This document shows, in pieces, positions 7,360 to 15,821 of a stretch of 44,968 nt of DNA (its first letter is position 1; each line of letters opens with the position of its first letter). A program made the translations under genes and the position numbers. This stretch comes from Polaromonas sp. Lineage in GTDB: Bacteria > Pseudomonadota > Gammaproteobacteria > Burkholderiales > Burkholderiaceae_C. The stretch spans positions 1 through 44,968 of the forward strand of contig JANYED010000269.1 in NCBI GenBank assembly GCA_025363315.1, given 5' to 3'. Below the pieces are notes generated by a model that saw nothing but the letters and a program-made list of their open reading frames with translations, was not told the DNA's origin and did no database searches.

Positions 7360-8853
7360 ATGACCTACCTCCTTGCTCTTGACCAAGGCACCTCCAGCTC
7401 GCGCAGCATTGTGTTTGATGCGCAAGGCCGCATCGTGGCGATGGCGCAGCTTGAGCTGCCCCAGATTTACCCCCGGCCCGGCTGGGTCGAACATGACCCG
7501 ATGCAGATCTGGCGCGGCCAGCTGGCCACGGCGCAAGAGGTGCTGCGCAAGGCAGGCATCAAAGCCAGCCAGCTCAGCGCCATTGGCATTACCAACCAGC
7601 GCGAGACCACCGTGGTCTGGTCACGCACCACTGGCCAGCCGATTGCCAACGCCATCGTCTGGCAAGACCGCCGCGCCGAGGCCACCTGCGCCCAGCTGCG
7701 CGCTGATGGCCATGCCGAGCAGATTCAAAGTAAAACCGGCTTGCTGATTGACGCGTATTTTTCAGGGACCAAGCTCAAATGGCTGCTCGACAATGTGCCT
7801 AGCGCGCGCCAGCAAGCCGAGCGCGGCGAGCTGGCTTTTGGCACCATCGACAGCTGGCTGATCTGGCAACTCACAGGCGGTGCGGTACATGCAACCGATG
7901 TCAGCAACGCCAGCCGCACCCTGCTGTTTAACGTGCGCACCAACCAGTGGGACGCAGAGCTGCTAGAGCTCTTGAACATACCGGCATCGCTGCTGCCCGA
8001 GGTGTTGCCGTCCAGCGCCCACTATGGCCAGGTGCTGCCCGCGCTGCTGGGCCATGCGGTCACGATTGGCGGCGTGGCGGGCGACCAGCAAAGCGCCCTG
8101 TTTGGCCAGGCCTGCTTTGCCGCTGGCATGGCCAAAAACACTTACGGCACCGGCTGCTTTATGTTGATGCACACCGGCCAGCAATTTCAAACCACGGCCA
8201 ACGGCCTGCTAACCACCCGGGCAGCGCAAGCCGGCGCACTGCCTGAATTTGCGGTGGAAGGCAGTGTGTTTGTGGGGGGCGCGGTGGTGCAGTGGCTGCG
8301 CGACGGGCTGGGTGCGATTGAAGGCAGCAGCCAGGTGCAAGCCCTGGCCGAAAGCGTGCCCGACGCAGGCGGCGTGATGATGGTGCCCGCCTTTACCGGC
8401 CTAGGCGCGCCCTACTGGAAGCCCAACGCACGCGGCACCATTACCGGGCTGACGCGCGGCACCAACCTAGGCCACATTGCCAGAGCCGCGCTGGAAAGCA
8501 TCGCCTACCAAAGCGCCGCCCTGCTGCAAGCCATGAGCCGCGACGCCGTCAAAAATGGCGCCAGCCCAGTGAATGAACTGCGGGTAGACGGCGGCGCCTG
8601 TATTAACAACCTGTTGATGCAGTTCCAGGCCGATCTGCTGGGCCTACCCGTGGTGCGCCCCGCCGTGACCGAAACCACCGCGCTGGGCGCCGCCTACTTG
8701 GCCGGCCTGCAATGCGGCATTTACAGCAGCACCGCCGAGCTGGCTCATTTGTGGAAGGCTGAGCGCACCTTCATCCCCACCTTAAGCGCCGACCGCGCCA
8801 GCGAGCTGATGGCGCAGTGGGAGCATGCGGTGCGGCAGACTGTGGCGGTTTAG
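7360..8853 (+). CDS. glpK: Glycerol kinase
   Basis: This 497-residue FGGY-family kinase phosphorylates glycerol to glycerol-3-phosphate in the cytosol, trapping imported glycerol. The N-terminal phosphate-binding loop ([16 protein letters not shown]), [12 protein letters not shown] and the C-terminal nucleotide-binding stretch [16 protein letters not shown] are all typical. Length matches the family. It follows the regulator gene by 33 bp and likely shares its promoter. Together with the importer and glpD it completes the glycerol to DHAP route. Confidence 0.97.
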   Translation: MTYLLALDQGTSSSRSIVFDAQGRIVAMAQLELPQIYPRPGWVEHDPMQIWRGQLATAQEVLRKAGIKASQLSAIGITNQRETTVVWSRTTGQPIANAIVWQDRRAEATCAQLRADGHAEQIQSKTGLLIDAYFSGTKLKWLLDNVPSARQQAERGELAFGTIDSWLIWQLTGGAVHATDVSNASRTLLFNVRTNQWDAELLELLNIPASLLPEVLPSSAHYGQVLPALLGHAVTIGGVAGDQQSALFGQACFAAGMAKNTYGTGCFMLMHTGQQFQTTANGLLTTRAAQAGALPEFAVEGSVFVGGAVVQWLRDGLGAIEGSSQVQALAESVPDAGGVMMVPAFTGLGAPYWKPNARGTITGLTRGTNLGHIARAALESIAYQSAALLQAMSRDAVKNGASPVNELRVDGGACINNLLMQFQADLLGLPVVRPAVTETTALGAAYLAGLQCGIYSSTAELAHLWKAERTFIPTLSADRASELMAQWEHAVRQTVAV

Positions 8854-8874
8854 GATAAGTCTACGCAGTCAACC

Positions 8875-8930
8875 GCTATTAAATGAGGAGCTGCTTGCGC
8901 CCGTATTGATTGGTTTACAGGCTGATTTAC
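8875..8930 (+). repeat. Dispersed repeat A, copy 1 (intergenic)
   Basis: This is the copy between glpK and the phytase-like gene, with core GAGCTGCTTGCGCCCGTATT followed by an ATTGG..TACAGGCT segment. It matches the other five copies at most core positions but has ATTGGTT where others have ATTGGGC. The rest of the 181-bp gap (8854-9034) shows no further clear element. Confidence 0.8.
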
Positions 8931-9034
8931 CACTTTTTAAGCCATTTTTAGCGACTTTCCGCAGAGCTGTCCAGCTGGATCACGTCGTGCTTAACCGAAA
9001 CCGAGCCAAGCCCGGTCCAGCTAACATTCTGCCC

Positions 9035-10177
9035 ATGCCGATGCGCGTCCCCACCTGCGATTCAAACCGCCGCCGGTTTTTGGCCAGCTCTGGCGTGTCG
9101 GCACTCGCGGCACTGACCGCCTGTGCAGCAACGCAAGCGGCCACGCCCGCAACTCCACCTCGGCTGCGGCTGATCGGCGAGGCGCGCTTGCCGTACCGGC
9201 TGCAGTTTCAAAATACCGTCGTCGGCGGCTTGTCGGGCATTGATTTTGACCCTGCCAGCGGCGTGTATTACCTGCTCAGTGATGACGGCGGCAGCCAGAG
9301 CCCGCCGCGTTTTTACACAGCGCGAATGGCGTTTACGGCAGATGCGCTGGGAGCCGTTGAACTCACGGGGGTGACGTCTCTACAAGGCTTGAACCGGCCC
9401 GATCCCGAAGCCATTCGCTGGCATGCACCCAGCCAAAGCCTGCTGTGGACCAGTGAGGGCAACGCTTTGCTGGGCGCAGCACCAAGCTTGCAGCAGGCGC
9501 GGCTTGATGGATCACTCATGCACACGTTCGCCCTGCCCGCCATGTTGGATTTTGGTCTGGCGAGCGGCGCACGTATCAACAAAACCCTGGAAGGGCTGGC
9601 CATCACGCCCGATGGGCGCCATGCCTGGCTGGCAATGGAAGCGGCGCTACGCCAAGACGGGCCAGAGCCGACGGTGCAAGCGCCCGGCGGGCCGTGTCGC
9701 TTCACGCAGATTGACATCGCCAGCGGCCAGGCCGTGCGGCAAATTGGGTACGTGCCCGACGCCATACCGCAAGCGCCAGCCCCAACTGGGGCCGATGCAG
9801 ACAACGGTGTCGTCGAAGTGCTGATGCTGGACGCAGACCGCATGCTGGTACTGGAGCGGGCCTACATGACGGGGCTGGGTGACAAAACCCGCAACTCGAT
9901 GCGACTGTATTTAATTGACACACGTCAGGCCACCGATACATTGAACGTCGCTGCGCTGAAACCTGACAACCACACACCCACTCCCAAAACGCTGGTCTCA
10001 AGCTTTTCGAGCTTTGCGGCTTTGACCAGACTGGACAACACCGAGGGCATGTGCTGGGGGCCAAATTTGCCAGACAGCCATGGCAAGCCCGGCAATCGCA
10101 CGCTGCTGTTCGTCAGTGACGACAACTTCAGCGCCCGGCAAATCACGCAGTTTCTGGCTTTTGAATTTTTAGAATAA
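9035..10177 (+). CDS. Esterase-like phytase-domain lipoprotein, Tat-exported
   Basis: The protein has about 380 residues and carries the esterase-like-activity-of-phytase domain (PF13449-type beta-propeller). Signatures include GGLSGIDFDPASGVYYLLSDDG near the N-terminus and an NTEGMCWGP segment near the end. The start at 9035 (or 9041) replaces the track start at 8825, whose first 70 residues run through repeat A. The N-terminus shows a twin-arginine signal (NRRRFLASSG) and then LTAC, a plausible lipobox, so a Tat-dependent lipoprotein in the cell envelope is likely. Substrate is unknown; the family name does not prove phytase activity. Confidence 0.8.
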   Translation: MPMRVPTCDSNRRRFLASSGVSALAALTACAATQAATPATPPRLRLIGEARLPYRLQFQNTVVGGLSGIDFDPASGVYYLLSDDGGSQSPPRFYTARMAFTADALGAVELTGVTSLQGLNRPDPEAIRWHAPSQSLLWTSEGNALLGAAPSLQQARLDGSLMHTFALPAMLDFGLASGARINKTLEGLAITPDGRHAWLAMEAALRQDGPEPTVQAPGGPCRFTQIDIASGQAVRQIGYVPDAIPQAPAPTGADADNGVVEVLMLDADRMLVLERAYMTGLGDKTRNSMRLYLIDTRQATDTLNVAALKPDNHTPTPKTLVSSFSSFAALTRLDNTEGMCWGPNLPDSHGKPGNRTLLFVSDDNFSARQITQFLAFEFLE

Positions 10178-10213
10178 ATAAAATACACACAACGAAAGAT
10201 ACAAAGGGGCGAC

Positions 10214-11041
10214 ATGGCGAGCACTCATCACGACGACATCGCTTTCATCGGCGGCGGCAACATGGCCAGCGCCATCATTGGCGGGCTGCTCAAGCGCGGC
10301 GCGCCCGCGGCCAGTATTCAGGTCGTCGAACCGTTTGAAGCGCAGCGCGTCAAGCTGCAAGCGCAATTTGGTGTGCAGGCGCACGCAGCACCGAACGCCC
10401 AGCTGGGCAGCGCCGCGCTGGTGGTGTGGGCGGTCAAGCCGCAAACGTTCAAGGAAGCCGCCCTGACGACCCGCTTTCACACCAAAACCGCGCTGCACCT
10501 AAGTGTGGCGGCGGGCATCACGTCTGACAGCATTGCGCACTGGTTAGACACCGACCACGTTGTGCGCGCCATGCCCAACACCCCGGCGCTGGTCGGTAAG
10601 GGAATGACGGCGCTGTTTGCGCGGCCCGCCGTGTCAAGCGCAGGCCGCGCCATGGTCGACAAGGTCATCAAAACCACGGGCGAGCGGCTGTGGCTGGACG
10701 AAGAAGCCCAGCTGGACGCCGTGACCGCCTTGTCAGGCTCGGGGCCAGCGTACGTGTTTTACTTTATTGAAGCGATGATTGAAGCGGGTGTGAGCATGGG
10801 CCTGACGCGCAAGCAGGCCCACAAGCTGGCGGTGGGCACGTTTGTTGGCTCCAGCGCGCTGGCCAAGGCATCAACCGAGCCGGTTGAAATTTTGCGCTCC
10901 CGCGTCACATCCAAAGGCGGCACCACCTATGCGGCCATCACATCGATGGAGCAAGACAACGTGAAAGCCTTGTTCATGCACGCGATGCAGGCGGCCCGCC
11001 AGCGCGCGCAAGAAATGGGCGACGAGTTGGGCAAGGCTTAA
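10214..11041 (+). CDS. proC: Pyrroline-5-carboxylate reductase
   Basis: This 275-residue NAD(P)H-dependent enzyme catalyses the last step of proline synthesis, reducing 1-pyrroline-5-carboxylate to proline in the cytosol. The N-terminal dinucleotide-binding motif is IGGGNMASAIIGG, followed by WAVKPQ, AMPNTPALVGKGMT and the family C-terminal segment ALSGSGPAYVFYFIEAMIEAG. The C-terminal SKGGTTYAAI motif is intact. An AAAGGGGCGAC ribosome site precedes the ATG. It converges with ubiA with 26 bp between the stops and no obvious terminator. Confidence 0.96.
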   Translation: MASTHHDDIAFIGGGNMASAIIGGLLKRGAPAASIQVVEPFEAQRVKLQAQFGVQAHAAPNAQLGSAALVVWAVKPQTFKEAALTTRFHTKTALHLSVAAGITSDSIAHWLDTDHVVRAMPNTPALVGKGMTALFARPAVSSAGRAMVDKVIKTTGERLWLDEEAQLDAVTALSGSGPAYVFYFIEAMIEAGVSMGLTRKQAHKLAVGTFVGSSALAKASTEPVEILRSRVTSKGGTTYAAITSMEQDNVKALFMHAMQAARQRAQEMGDELGKA

Positions 11042-11067
11042 ACCACGCCAAGTGCAGAACCTGGGAT

Positions 11068-11937
11068 TTAAAGCTGCGCTGCGTAACTGGCAGCAATGCC
11101 CGCAAACACGGTGAACCCGAGCCAATGGTTCAGCCTGAACGCCTTGAAGCAGTCGTCTCGCTGGCGCTGCCGGATCAGCCAGACATGCCAGGCAGCTTGC
11201 ACCGCCGCAAGGCCAATTGCTCCTAAATAAATAGCTGTTTGCGCCCGATTTAATTGGGCTGCAAGCACATTTAGCCATACAAACAGGTATAAAACATAGC
11301 TTAGCAACACTGCGGCCACGTCAAACCGGCCAAAGGTGATGGCCGAGGTTTTCATACCGATTTTCAAGTCGTCGTCGCGGTCGACCATCGCGTATTCAGT
11401 GTCGTACGCGATCACCCAGAACAGATTGCCAAGCAGCAATACCCAGGCGATAGCTGGCACGCGCGACTGCACGGCAGCAAATGCCATGGGTATGCCAAAG
11501 CTGAAGGCCACACCCAGCACCGCCTGCGGCATGGCCACATAACGCTTGGCAAACGGGTAAATGATGGCAACGGCCAAAGCGGCAAATGACCAGCCAATGG
11601 CGGTGCTGTTGGTGGTCAGCACCAGGCCAAAAGCAATGAGTGCCAGCACCGCACCCACGGCCAGCGCCTCTTTGGCTGGCAGCTTGCCGCTAGTCACCGG
11701 CCGCTGGGCTGTACGCTTGACGTGCCGGTCAAAGTCACGATCGGCCACGTCGTTCAGGCAGCAGCCTGCGCTGCGCATCAGGAAAGTACCCAAGGTAAAA
11801 ACAACCAGCAAATGCCAGCCAGGAAATCCGTGCGACGCCAGCCACAGCGCCGACAGCGTGGGCCACAACAGCAGCAGCCAACCCGCTGGGCGGCTCCAGC
11901 GGATAAGCTGGAGGTAAAGGGTCAGTCTGCTTTTCAC
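11068..11937 (-). CDS. ubiA: 4-hydroxybenzoate octaprenyltransferase (with repeat-A insert)
   Basis: This 289-residue integral membrane prenyltransferase attaches the polyprenyl tail to 4-hydroxybenzoate in ubiquinone synthesis. The two Asp-rich motifs that bind Mg-prenyl diphosphate are present: [15 protein letters not shown] and [16 protein letters not shown]. The start is GTG at 11937, overlapping the upstream toxin stop as GTGA. Residues about 222-241 ([20 protein letters not shown]) are encoded by a copy of repeat A in antisense orientation and replace the loop between two late transmembrane helices. The active-site motifs are not touched, so the enzyme should work. Confidence 0.94.
   Translation of the reverse strand: MKSRLTLYLQLIRWSRPAGWLLLLWPTLSALWLASHGFPGWHLLVVFTLGTFLMRSAGCCLNDVADRDFDRHVKRTAQRPVTSGKLPAKEALAVGAVLALIAFGLVLTTNSTAIGWSFAALAVAIIYPFAKRYVAMPQAVLGVAFSFGIPMAFAAVQSRVPAIAWVLLLGNLFWVIAYDTEYAMVDRDDDLKIGMKTSAITFGRFDVAAVLLSYVLYLFVWLNVLAAQLNRAQTAIYLGAIGLAAVQAAWHVWLIRQRQRDDCFKAFRLNHWLGFTVFAGIAASYAAQL
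11221..11273 (+). repeat. Dispersed repeat A, copy 2 (inside ubiA, antisense to it)
   Basis: The core ATAGCTGTTTGCGCCCGATT followed by ATTGGGCTGCA matches the family. It lies within the ubiA coding frame on the opposite strand and is read in frame as [15 protein letters not shown]. Confidence 0.85.
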
Positions 11938-12389
11938 TCTGCTTGATTTAGCAACTCGTCAATCGACTGGGGCACTGTGCCTTTGGAGAGCATGCGTTTG
12001 AAGGTTTCGTAAACGTCGGTTTTTGCACCTGCTTTGCGCAACGTGTCCTCGTCGTTGAACCAGACATACACAATCACCTTGATGGGGCAGGAGGCAAAGC
12101 GAAAGAACAGGCGGTAGCTATCCGGCAAACCTTTTTTAAGGCGCCGCCAGTGTGTGTTGGCTGTGGTGGCGGTGCCAAGAGTCTTGCCAAGGCGAAACTC
12201 TGGTGAGTCAGGATTGGCGGGCACCTGCATCGTAACGGCTTGGTACACCGAGGCTAACAGTTTGGTTTTGGGGTGAACCTTGTAACCAGAAGGATCGCGC
12301 TGGGCAAGTTGGGCAACGGCGCTTTCTAGTTCGTCAAGTGCGGCTTTGAACACTTTGAAATAAAAAAGCTGCCATCCGTTGGCGACCAT
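11934..12389 (-). CDS. yhaV: Type II toxin, YhaV family
   Basis: This 151-residue protein matches the YhaV toxin family (RelE-like ribonuclease that cleaves mRNA during translation). Family landmarks include [11 protein letters not shown] at the N-terminus, [23 protein letters not shown] in the middle and [23 protein letters not shown]. It follows the PrlF-type antitoxin by 5 bp. Its stop overlaps the ubiA start (GTGA), so ubiA may be translationally coupled to the toxin. Length is typical and no inactivating change is visible. Confidence 0.9.
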   Translation of the reverse strand: MVANGWQLFYFKVFKAALDELESAVAQLAQRDPSGYKVHPKTKLLASVYQAVTMQVPANPDSPEFRLGKTLGTATTANTHWRRLKKGLPDSYRLFFRFASCPIKVIVYVWFNDEDTLRKAGAKTDVYETFKRMLSKGTVPQSIDELLNQAE

Positions 12390-12394
12390 CGCGC

Positions 12395-12715
12395 CTAGTC
12401 CGCCTTGACACCAGCGACCAGCGCACCAATGTGGCGAAGTTGCGCAGCATCAGCGGGAACAATCTGCTCGGGATGGGTGGTCATTTGTACTTCCAGAAAG
12501 CTCAAAAAACTGTCCATGATGGGGTCAGTCTCGGGCTTGGTGGCTTTTCGTTTGGTAGCGGGCTGGGCAGAAATAAGCACCTGCCCATCCGCCACAAAAG
12601 TCGCGCGCACTTTACCGCTGAACTCAGGGTGGGCATTGAAAAACCCCGCAGGCAGGCGCATACCGCGGCTGTTTCCAACCTGGACGACGGTGCCTTCGTA
12701 TTGTGTGGTGGGCAT
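12395..12715 (-). CDS. prlF: Type II antitoxin, PrlF family (AbrB-like)
   Basis: This 106-residue protein has an N-terminal swapped-hairpin AbrB DNA-binding domain (GTVVQVGNSRGMRLPAGFF) and a C-terminal tail that should neutralise the YhaV toxin encoded 5 bp downstream. PrlF-type antitoxins autoregulate their operon. A perfect 12-bp palindrome lies 33 bp upstream of the start and is a good operator candidate. No strong Shine-Dalgarno is visible at this ATG. Confidence 0.88.
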   Translation of the reverse strand: MPTTQYEGTVVQVGNSRGMRLPAGFFNAHPEFSGKVRATFVADGQVLISAQPATKRKATKPETDPIMDSFLSFLEVQMTTHPEQIVPADAAQLRHIGALVAGVKAD

Positions 12716-12748
12716 GGTGATTTAAATCTGGCAAGCGTTTTAACATGA

Positions 12749-12760
12749 CTACATATGTAG
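12749..12760. promoter_or_regulatory. Palindrome CTACATATGTAG, candidate TA operator
   Basis: This perfect 12-bp palindrome lies 33 bp upstream of the antitoxin start codon, in the 80-bp gap to dps. ACATAT recurs 8 nt further on. Position and symmetry suit an AbrB-like dimer binding site for PrlF/YhaV autoregulation. No experimental support. Confidence 0.45.
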
Positions 12761-12795
12761 CCACATATCCTATGCCATGGCGGCCAGTATGTGGA

Positions 12796-13302
12796 TTACT
12801 CTTCAAGCAGCGACCTGAGCATCCACGCCGTTTGCTCATGCACCGTCAGCCGCTGGGTCAGCAAATCGGCGGTGGGTTCGTCGCTGGCTTTGTCCGCCAG
12901 CGGGAACAACTGGCGTGCCGTGCGCGCCACGGCTTCGTGGCCGGTGACCAATATGCGCACCATTTCCAGCGCCTTGGGTGGCACGCTGGGTGCATCGGGC
13001 ACGGAGGCCAGCTTGCCAAACTGCGCATACGAGCCGGGTGCCGGGTGGCCCAGCGCCCGAATCCGCTCGGCCACCGGGTCTACCGCCGCCCACAGCTCGG
13101 TGTACTGCACCATGAACATCTGGTGCAGAGTGTTGAACATGGGGCCGGTAACGTTCCAGTGGAAGTTGTGCGTCGTCAGGTATAGCGTGTAGGTGTCGGC
13201 CAGCAAGTGGCTTAACCCTTTGGCTATTGCCGCGCGGTCTTTTTCATGTATTCCAATATTGATGCCAATGTTGACAGCGGGTTTGGATGCAGTTTTGGCC
13301 AT
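12796..13302 (-). CDS. dps: Dps-family mini-ferritin
   Basis: This 168-residue protein should form a dodecamer that stores iron and protects DNA from peroxide. The intersubunit ferroxidase ligands are all present and spaced as in E. coli Dps: H48 in [10 protein letters not shown]60 in LHQMF, then D75 and E79 in DPVAERI. A short lysine-poor N-terminal tail suggests weak direct DNA binding. It lies 61 bp downstream of oxyR on the same strand. OxyR control of dps is well known in other bacteria and is likely here. Confidence 0.94.
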   Translation of the reverse strand: MAKTASKPAVNIGINIGIHEKDRAAIAKGLSHLLADTYTLYLTTHNFHWNVTGPMFNTLHQMFMVQYTELWAAVDPVAERIRALGHPAPGSYAQFGKLASVPDAPSVPPKALEMVRILVTGHEAVARTARQLFPLADKASDEPTADLLTQRLTVHEQTAWMLRSLLEE

Positions 13303-13363
13303 GGTTTTCCTTACAAAAAATGTACTTTACAAAATATTGAATACACCCGCAGACCCAGGCGTT

Positions 13364-14332
13364 TCAGGACAGTCGCGTCACACCTGGCAGTTCACACGCA
13401 TAAATCGCATTGCGCAGCGCAGCGATGGCCTCATACCGGGTAAAGCTGCGCCGCCATGCCAGTACCACGCGGCGACTGGGGATGTGGCCCTCAAACGGCA
13501 GGTACTTGATAAACGACGGCTGCTCGGCCGCACGCTTTGATTTTTTGCCCTTTTCCGGTGCCAGCAACGCCTCTTTCGGCACGCCCAGGCGCGGTACCAG
13601 CGTGATGCCCATGCCCGCAGCCACCATGTGTTTGATCGTCTCCAGCGATGAGCCTTCAAAGCTTTTTTGAATACCGCCCGAATTGCTCGAGAACCTCGCA
13701 AATTCAGGGCACACCTCCAGAACGTGGTCCCTGAAGCAATGCCCGTTGCCCAGCAGCAGCATGGTTTCCTTTTTGATCTCTTGTGCGGTGATGCTGCTGC
13801 GCGCCGCCAGCGGGTGGTTGCTGGGCACGGCCGCCATAAACGGTTCGTCATACAGCGGGGCAATAGCCAGATTGGTGTCGGGGAAGGGCTCAGCCAGAAT
13901 GGCGCAGTCGATCTCGCCGGTGCGCAGGTCTTCCAGCAGTTTGACAGTGAAGTTTTCTTGCAGCGTCAACGGCATTTGCGGCAACGCGCCAATCATTTGC
14001 CGCACCAGATCGGGCAACAAATAAGGGCCAATGGTGTAGATCACGCCCAGGCGCAGGCCGCCGGCCAGCGGGTCTTTGCCGCGCCTGGCAATGTCTTTGA
14101 TCTGTTCGGCCTGCTCGAGCACGCTTTGCGCCTGGCGGATGATCTCCTGCCCCAGCGGCGTGACAGTGATCTCGCTGGCGTTGCGCTCAAAGAGTTTCAC
14201 GTCAAGCTCTTCTTCAAGCTTTTTGATCGCCACACTCAGTGTGGGCTGCGACACATGACAGGCGTCCGCGCCTTTGCCAAAGTGTCTTTCACGCGCAACA
14301 GCAACGATGTATTTGAGTTCGGTCAGCGTCAT
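13364..14332 (-). CDS. oxyR: Hydrogen peroxide sensor OxyR (LysR family)
   Basis: This 322-residue LysR-type regulator has an N-terminal helix-turn-helix (residues 1-60, HVSQPTLSVAIKKLEEEL). The two redox cysteines fall exactly at C199 and C208 in GHCFRDHVLEVC, the same numbering as E. coli OxyR. Peroxide forms a disulphide between them and switches the protein to its activating form. It sits upstream of dps, and one operon further upstream are other oxidative-stress genes. No unusual features. Confidence 0.96.
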   Translation of the reverse strand: MTLTELKYIVAVARERHFGKGADACHVSQPTLSVAIKKLEEELDVKLFERNASEITVTPLGQEIIRQAQSVLEQAEQIKDIARRGKDPLAGGLRLGVIYTIGPYLLPDLVRQMIGALPQMPLTLQENFTVKLLEDLRTGEIDCAILAEPFPDTNLAIAPLYDEPFMAAVPSNHPLAARSSITAQEIKKETMLLLGNGHCFRDHVLEVCPEFARFSSNSGGIQKSFEGSSLETIKHMVAAGMGITLVPRLGVPKEALLAPEKGKKSKRAAEQPSFIKYLPFEGHIPSRRVVLAWRRSFTRYEAIAALRNAIYACELPGVTRLS

Positions 14333-14377
14333 GCACTGATTGTCTGCTTTTTGCCAGATGCCGCCTGACGCGAACGC

Positions 14378-15148
14378 TTACAAGCCGGTGAACTTGCGAA
14401 TGACCGGAAAGTACGCTGCGGCGGGCAGTAGCGCCAGTGCTTTCATCAGCAACGTGAAGCGCTTGGGGAAATGAATTTCAAACTCGCCTTTGGCCCAGCC
14501 GCGCAAAATTTCTTCAGCCGCCTGTTCGGGCTTGATCAGGCCGGGCATGGCAAATTTATTTTGGGCAGTGAGCTGCGTTTCAACAAAACCTGGACAGATC
14601 AGGCTGACGCCGATGTGGCTGTCTTGCAGGTCAACATACAGTGTTTCAGCCAGGTTGATCAATGCCGCCTTGGTGGGCCCATAAGCCAGGCTTTGCGGCA
14701 GGCCGCGGTAACCCGCCACGCTGCTGACCAGGCTGATGTGCCCTGCCTTGCGCGCCAGAAAGTGCGGCAGCACAGCCGACAGCACATACAGCGCGCCAAC
14801 ATAGTTCACCTGGTTGTGGCGCAGCATGTTGTCCAGGTCAAACTCGGTGGCGCGTTGCTCTTTGTAGTAACCCGCGCAGTAGAGCACCAGGTCAAGCGAA
14901 CCCGCGCCAAGGACGGTTTGCGCGGCGGCCTCGACAGACGAGGCGTCAGACGCGTCCATGGCCAGCACGGTGGCGCCTGGGTGTTCGGCCGCGAAGGTGC
15001 TTAGTGCCTGCTGGCTGCGCGCCGAGACAATGACTTTTGCACCGCGCGCGTGCAGTGCGTGCGCGGTGGCGCGGCCAATGCCGCTGGACGCGCCGACCAG
15101 CCAGACCGTTTTGCCGTGCCAGTCGTTGATGGGAAGGTTGAAGGCCAT
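14378..15148 (-). CDS. Short-chain dehydrogenase of the lipid-modification cluster
   Basis: This 256-residue classical SDR has a cofactor loop VGASSGIGRA (about residues 17-26), catalytic Ser in SLVSSVAGYRG and the YGPTK Tyr/Lys pair. The C-terminus carries a hydrophobic stretch (LLMKALALLPAAAYF) that may touch the membrane. It is the last gene of a co-directional set of seven. A similar SDR accompanies the DUF3833/MFS/Cfa cluster in other Proteobacteria. Substrate unknown. Repeat A copy 3 separates it from the DUF3833 gene. Confidence 0.85.
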   Translation of the reverse strand: MAFNLPINDWHGKTVWLVGASSGIGRATAHALHARGAKVIVSARSQQALSTFAAEHPGATVLAMDASDASSVEAAAQTVLGAGSLDLVLYCAGYYKEQRATEFDLDNMLRHNQVNYVGALYVLSAVLPHFLARKAGHISLVSSVAGYRGLPQSLAYGPTKAALINLAETLYVDLQDSHIGVSLICPGFVETQLTAQNKFAMPGLIKPEQAAEEILRGWAKGEFEIHFPKRFTLLMKALALLPAAAYFPVIRKFTGL

Positions 15149-15166
15149 GAGACAGATTTCTAGTTA

Positions 15167-15224
15167 CTATTGATTTTATAGCTGCTTACGCCCGTATTTA
15201 TTGGGCTAGAGGCCAATTTAATAT
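15167..15224 (+). repeat. Dispersed repeat A, copy 3 (between operon genes)
   Basis: The core ATAGCTGCTTACGCCCGTAT plus TTATTGGGCTAGAGGC and then AATTTAATAT matches the family. It is antisense to the surrounding operon and lies in its mRNA between the DUF3833 and SDR genes. Confidence 0.85.
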
Positions 15225-15260
15225 CTGAAATGGGCAAAATGACCCGGAACAGCCTGTTTT

Positions 15261-15821
15261 TCAGCGTTTAACAAACGACAGGGTCACCTCGCCCAGCTTG
15301 AAGCCGAACTTGCTCATGGTGGCTTTGTTGAGCATCACCTTGTTGCTCATGAGGTACATCCAGTCGTCAAACTGGACTTCAATGACTTTGCCGTCCACCG
15401 GCAGTTTAAGCGTGTAGCCCCAACGAAAGGCGTTGCCCTTTTCCTCGCCGTTGGCCTCGCCGAGCACATCGTCGGCAGTACCAGTGTATTTGCCGTCCAC
15501 GCCGCGCTTGAGCGCCCACACCCGGCGGTCTTTGGTGCCGTCGGAATAGGTGAAATTTTCATCCAGCACGCCAACTTCCTGGCCGGGTGCGCCCGTCCAC
15601 TTGCAGTCCATTACCACGGTAAAGCGTTTGACAACCTTGCCTGAACGGTCGGTAAAAACGCCGTAGGCGTCGATCGTGCCGCTGAAATACTGGCGCATGT
15701 CCAGCACTGGTTTTTCGCTAGCGTACTCGGTGATTTGCGGCGAGGCGCAGCCTGTCAACAAGGCGGCAGCTGTTGCCACAGCCACCAAAAATCCTCGGGC
15801 AGATAAATTGAATCGTGTCAT
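15261..15821 (-). CDS. DUF3833 lipoprotein
   Basis: The protein has about 186 residues and the DUF3833 pattern (YFSGTIDAYGVFTDRSGKVV, and FRWGYTLKLPVDG near the C-terminus). The start at 15821 overlaps the MFS stop as ATGA and gives a lipoprotein signal ending in LLTGC; the track start at 16040 is too long. DUF3833 proteins are envelope lipoproteins of unknown function, and the lipocalin-like beta-rich look is only an impression. It is part of the translationally coupled operon. Confidence 0.85.
   Translation of the reverse strand: MTRFNLSARGFLVAVATAAALLTGCASPQITEYASEKPVLDMRQYFSGTIDAYGVFTDRSGKVVKRFTVVMDCKWTGAPGQEVGVLDENFTYSDGTKDRRVWALKRGVDGKYTGTADDVLGEANGEEKGNAFRWGYTLKLPVDGKVIEVQFDDWMYLMSNKVMLNKATMSKFGFKLGEVTLSFVKR

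Noticed and set aside
8825-9034. N-terminal 70 codons of the phytase-like ORF as listed
   Set aside because: It overlaps the end of glpK and runs through repeat A; the Tat signal begins at 9035 or 9041.
13667-14368. 233-residue plus-strand ORF opposite oxyR
   Set aside because: Shadow ORF; OxyR on the other strand is complete with both redox cysteines.
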